Shown: piece after piece, positions 62,849 to 64,000 of the stretch | How positions within the stretch are numbered: position 1 is the stretch's first letter | Layout: each line of letters opens with the position of its first letter | Assembly: GCA_026387915.1 (NCBI GenBank) | Contig: JAPLKS010000013.1 | Span: forward strand, 62,001-126,000 | Source of the DNA: Gemmatimonadota bacterium | GTDB taxonomy: Bacteria > Gemmatimonadota > Gemmatimonadetes > Gemmatimonadales > Gemmatimonadaceae | Length of the DNA stretch: 64,000 nt | Direction: 5' to 3' | The notes under the pieces: model-generated | What the model saw: the letters and a program-made list of their open reading frames with translations, nothing else | Told to the model about the DNA's origin: nothing | The model's database searches: none | Translations under genes and position numbers: made by a program

Positions 62849-64000
62849 ACGTTGAGCTTCCCGCCGGCGGCCGCAACGCGGCGCAGGCGCGGACTCGCGC
62901 GGTAGCGGTCTTCGTTGTACTCGGCGCGCAGCGCGTCGAGTCGAGCGAGCACGGCGCCCGCGCCAATCTCGTCGGCCCACGCGAGCAACCCGCGTGGATA
63001 GTTCACGCCCTTCGTCATCGCGAGGTCAATGTCCTGCGCCGTCGCCACGCGCAGGTGCAGCGCCTCGGCGGCTTCGTTGATGAGCATCGCTACCACACGA
63101 TCGACAATCTGCTGGCCGAGCGCCGCGTCGGTGTGGGGCTTCGGCGCGACTGCTCCCGCGTGATAGTCGTAGTATCCGCGGCCGCTCTTTTTGCCGAGCA
63201 GACCCGCCTCAACGAGGCGCCGCTGCGTGAGTGCGGGCCGATAGCGCGGATCGTAGTACATGGCTTCGAACACTGAACAGGTCACGGCATAGTTGATGTC
63301 GTTGCCAATGAAGTCCATGAGTTCAAACGGCCCCATTTTGAAGCCACCGATGCTCTTGAGCGCCCAGTCAATGGTGGCGCAATCGGCCACTCCTTCTTCG
63401 AGCAAACGCAACGACTCGCCGTAGAACGGTCGCGCAATGCGATTGACAATAAATCCTGGGGTATCGCTCGCCACGACGACCGTCTTGCCCCAGCCACGCA
63501 CGACTGCGCACGACTCGGCGGTCACCTGCTCCGCCGTCGTGATGGCGGGCACCACCTCCACCAGCGGCATCACGGGCGCGGGATTGAAGAAGTGAATCCC
63601 CACCACGCGCTGCGGGGCTTGGCAGGCTGAGGCGATGAGCCCCACCGAGAGCGACGATGTATTGGTGGCCAGCACGCAGTCGGGAGCGACGATGGCTTCG
63701 AGCGCACGAAAGAGTCGCTGCTTGGCAGACGCGTCTTCGACGATCGCTTCGATGACCAGCGCGCACTCCGCCATCGCGGCAAGGTTGACGTCGCCGTCAC
63801 CGGCGGCATAGTGCAGTCGCGCCACGGCTGCGTCGGCCGCAGCGCGCGTGAGCCGCCCTTTGTCGACCTCGCGATCGAATGACGCACGGTGTGATGCCCG
63901 CGCTTTTTCGATGGCGGCCGGTGCCGTATCGGTGAGGATCACACGGTGGCCACTCACGGCCGCGACCTGGGCGATCCCCTGCCCCATCGCGCCCGCGCCA
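62845..64000 (-). CDS. paaH: 3-hydroxyacyl-CoA dehydrogenase PaaH (5' end outside the window)
   Basis: PaaH oxidises 3-hydroxyadipyl-CoA with NAD+. The frame runs off the right edge: bases 63988-64000 continue the Rossmann motif as GAGAMGQGIAQVAAVSGH. Also visible are TNTSSLSV, GIHFFNPAPVMPLVEVV (the 3HCDH signature), and DTPGFIVNRIARPFYGE. A second 3HCDH C-terminal domain follows with LGKKSGRGYYDY and GVNYPRGLLAWAD. About 385 residues are present. The start codon is not in the window. Confidence 0.93.
   Translation of the reverse strand, partial: GAGAMGQGIAQVAAVSGHRVILTDTAPAAIEKARASHRASFDREVDKGRLTRAAADAAVARLHYAAGDGDVNLAAMAECALVIEAIVEDASAKQRLFRALEAIVAPDCVLATNTSSLSVGLIASACQAPQRVVGIHFFNPAPVMPLVEVVPAITTAEQVTAESCAVVRGWGKTVVVASDTPGFIVNRIARPFYGESLRLLEEGVADCATIDWALKSIGGFKMGPFELMDFIGNDINYAVTCSVFEAMYYDPRYRPALTQRRLVEAGLLGKKSGRGYYDYHAGAVAPKPHTDAALGQQIVDRVVAMLINEAAEALHLRVATAQDIDLAMTKGVNYPRGLLAWADEIGAGAVLARLDALRAEYNEDRYRASPRLRRVAAAGGKLNV

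Overview
The window is a GC-rich chromosomal segment (roughly 65% GC by eye) from a diderm bacterium. GTG and TTG starts are frequent, and neighbouring genes are joined by many 1-8 base stop/start overlaps. The dcw order, a MurE DNPR motif pointing to meso-diaminopimelate peptidoglycan, an IleS2-type isoleucyl-tRNA synthetase, an MglA/roadblock chemosensory operon and a phenylacetate cluster together suggest a member of the Gemmatimonadota or a close relative. That assignment is inference, because no rRNA gene is present.

Layout. 1-1345: the start of an exported sorbosone/glucose-dehydrogenase-like gene (minus) and a divergent exported beta-propeller protein. 1342-4355: recG and ftsY. 4385-6178: a membrane protein with a von Willebrand A-like domain. 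6236-23342: the division and cell-wall (dcw) cluster, all on the minus strand and transcribed rsmH-ftsL-ftsI-murE-murF-mraY-murD-ftsW-murG-murC-ftsQ-ftsA, then a 204-base hairpin-bearing gap, then ftsZ and an M23 peptidase fused to it by a stop/start overlap. 23369-25468: a strong terminator, an exported TPR protein, tRNA-Val(UAC) and a 56-residue membrane protein. 25529-43883: a 19-gene chemosensory/small-GTPase operon. 43831-51133: rluD, lspA, a DksA/TraR-type gene, ileS, a purine nucleoside phosphorylase gene, divIVA and yggS. 51293-54818: ftsH, hpt and tilS. 54866-57555: a plus-strand island with a small membrane protein, a dead hybrid histidine kinase remnant, a heme-oxygenase-like protein and a cobalamin/SCHIC-like protein. 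57556-58403: an unusual gene-free stretch with an AT-rich core full of short palindromes. 58404-64000: phenylacetate genes paaH-paaI-paaJ-paaY-paaZ (minus).

The main discovery candidate is the operon at 25529-43883. It holds a chemosensory set (CheA, CheY, three CheW, CheB, CheR, CheD, CheC) but no receptor. Interleaved with it are an MglA-type GTPase, three roadblock/LC7-domain proteins, two PATAN (DUF4388) proteins, TPR scaffolds including one of about 900 residues, a predicted HExxH peptidase, and a protein built from two complete DnaA-type AAA+ domains with no DnaA DNA-binding domain. MglA with roadblock proteins sets polarity for gliding and type IV pilus motility in Myxococcus. The inference here is a chemosensory-controlled polarity or surface-motility switch with a DnaA-derived ATPase as a new component. 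From yggS (51133) to the peptidase (25529) no gap between genes exceeds 43 bases, so 26 genes could in principle be co-transcribed.

A second point of interest is the pair at 55505-57555. An extended heme-oxygenase-like protein overlaps a zinc-ribbon/cobalamin-like protein, beside the remnant of a hybrid histidine kinase. This looks like a tetrapyrrole- or light-sensing locus that lost its kinase.
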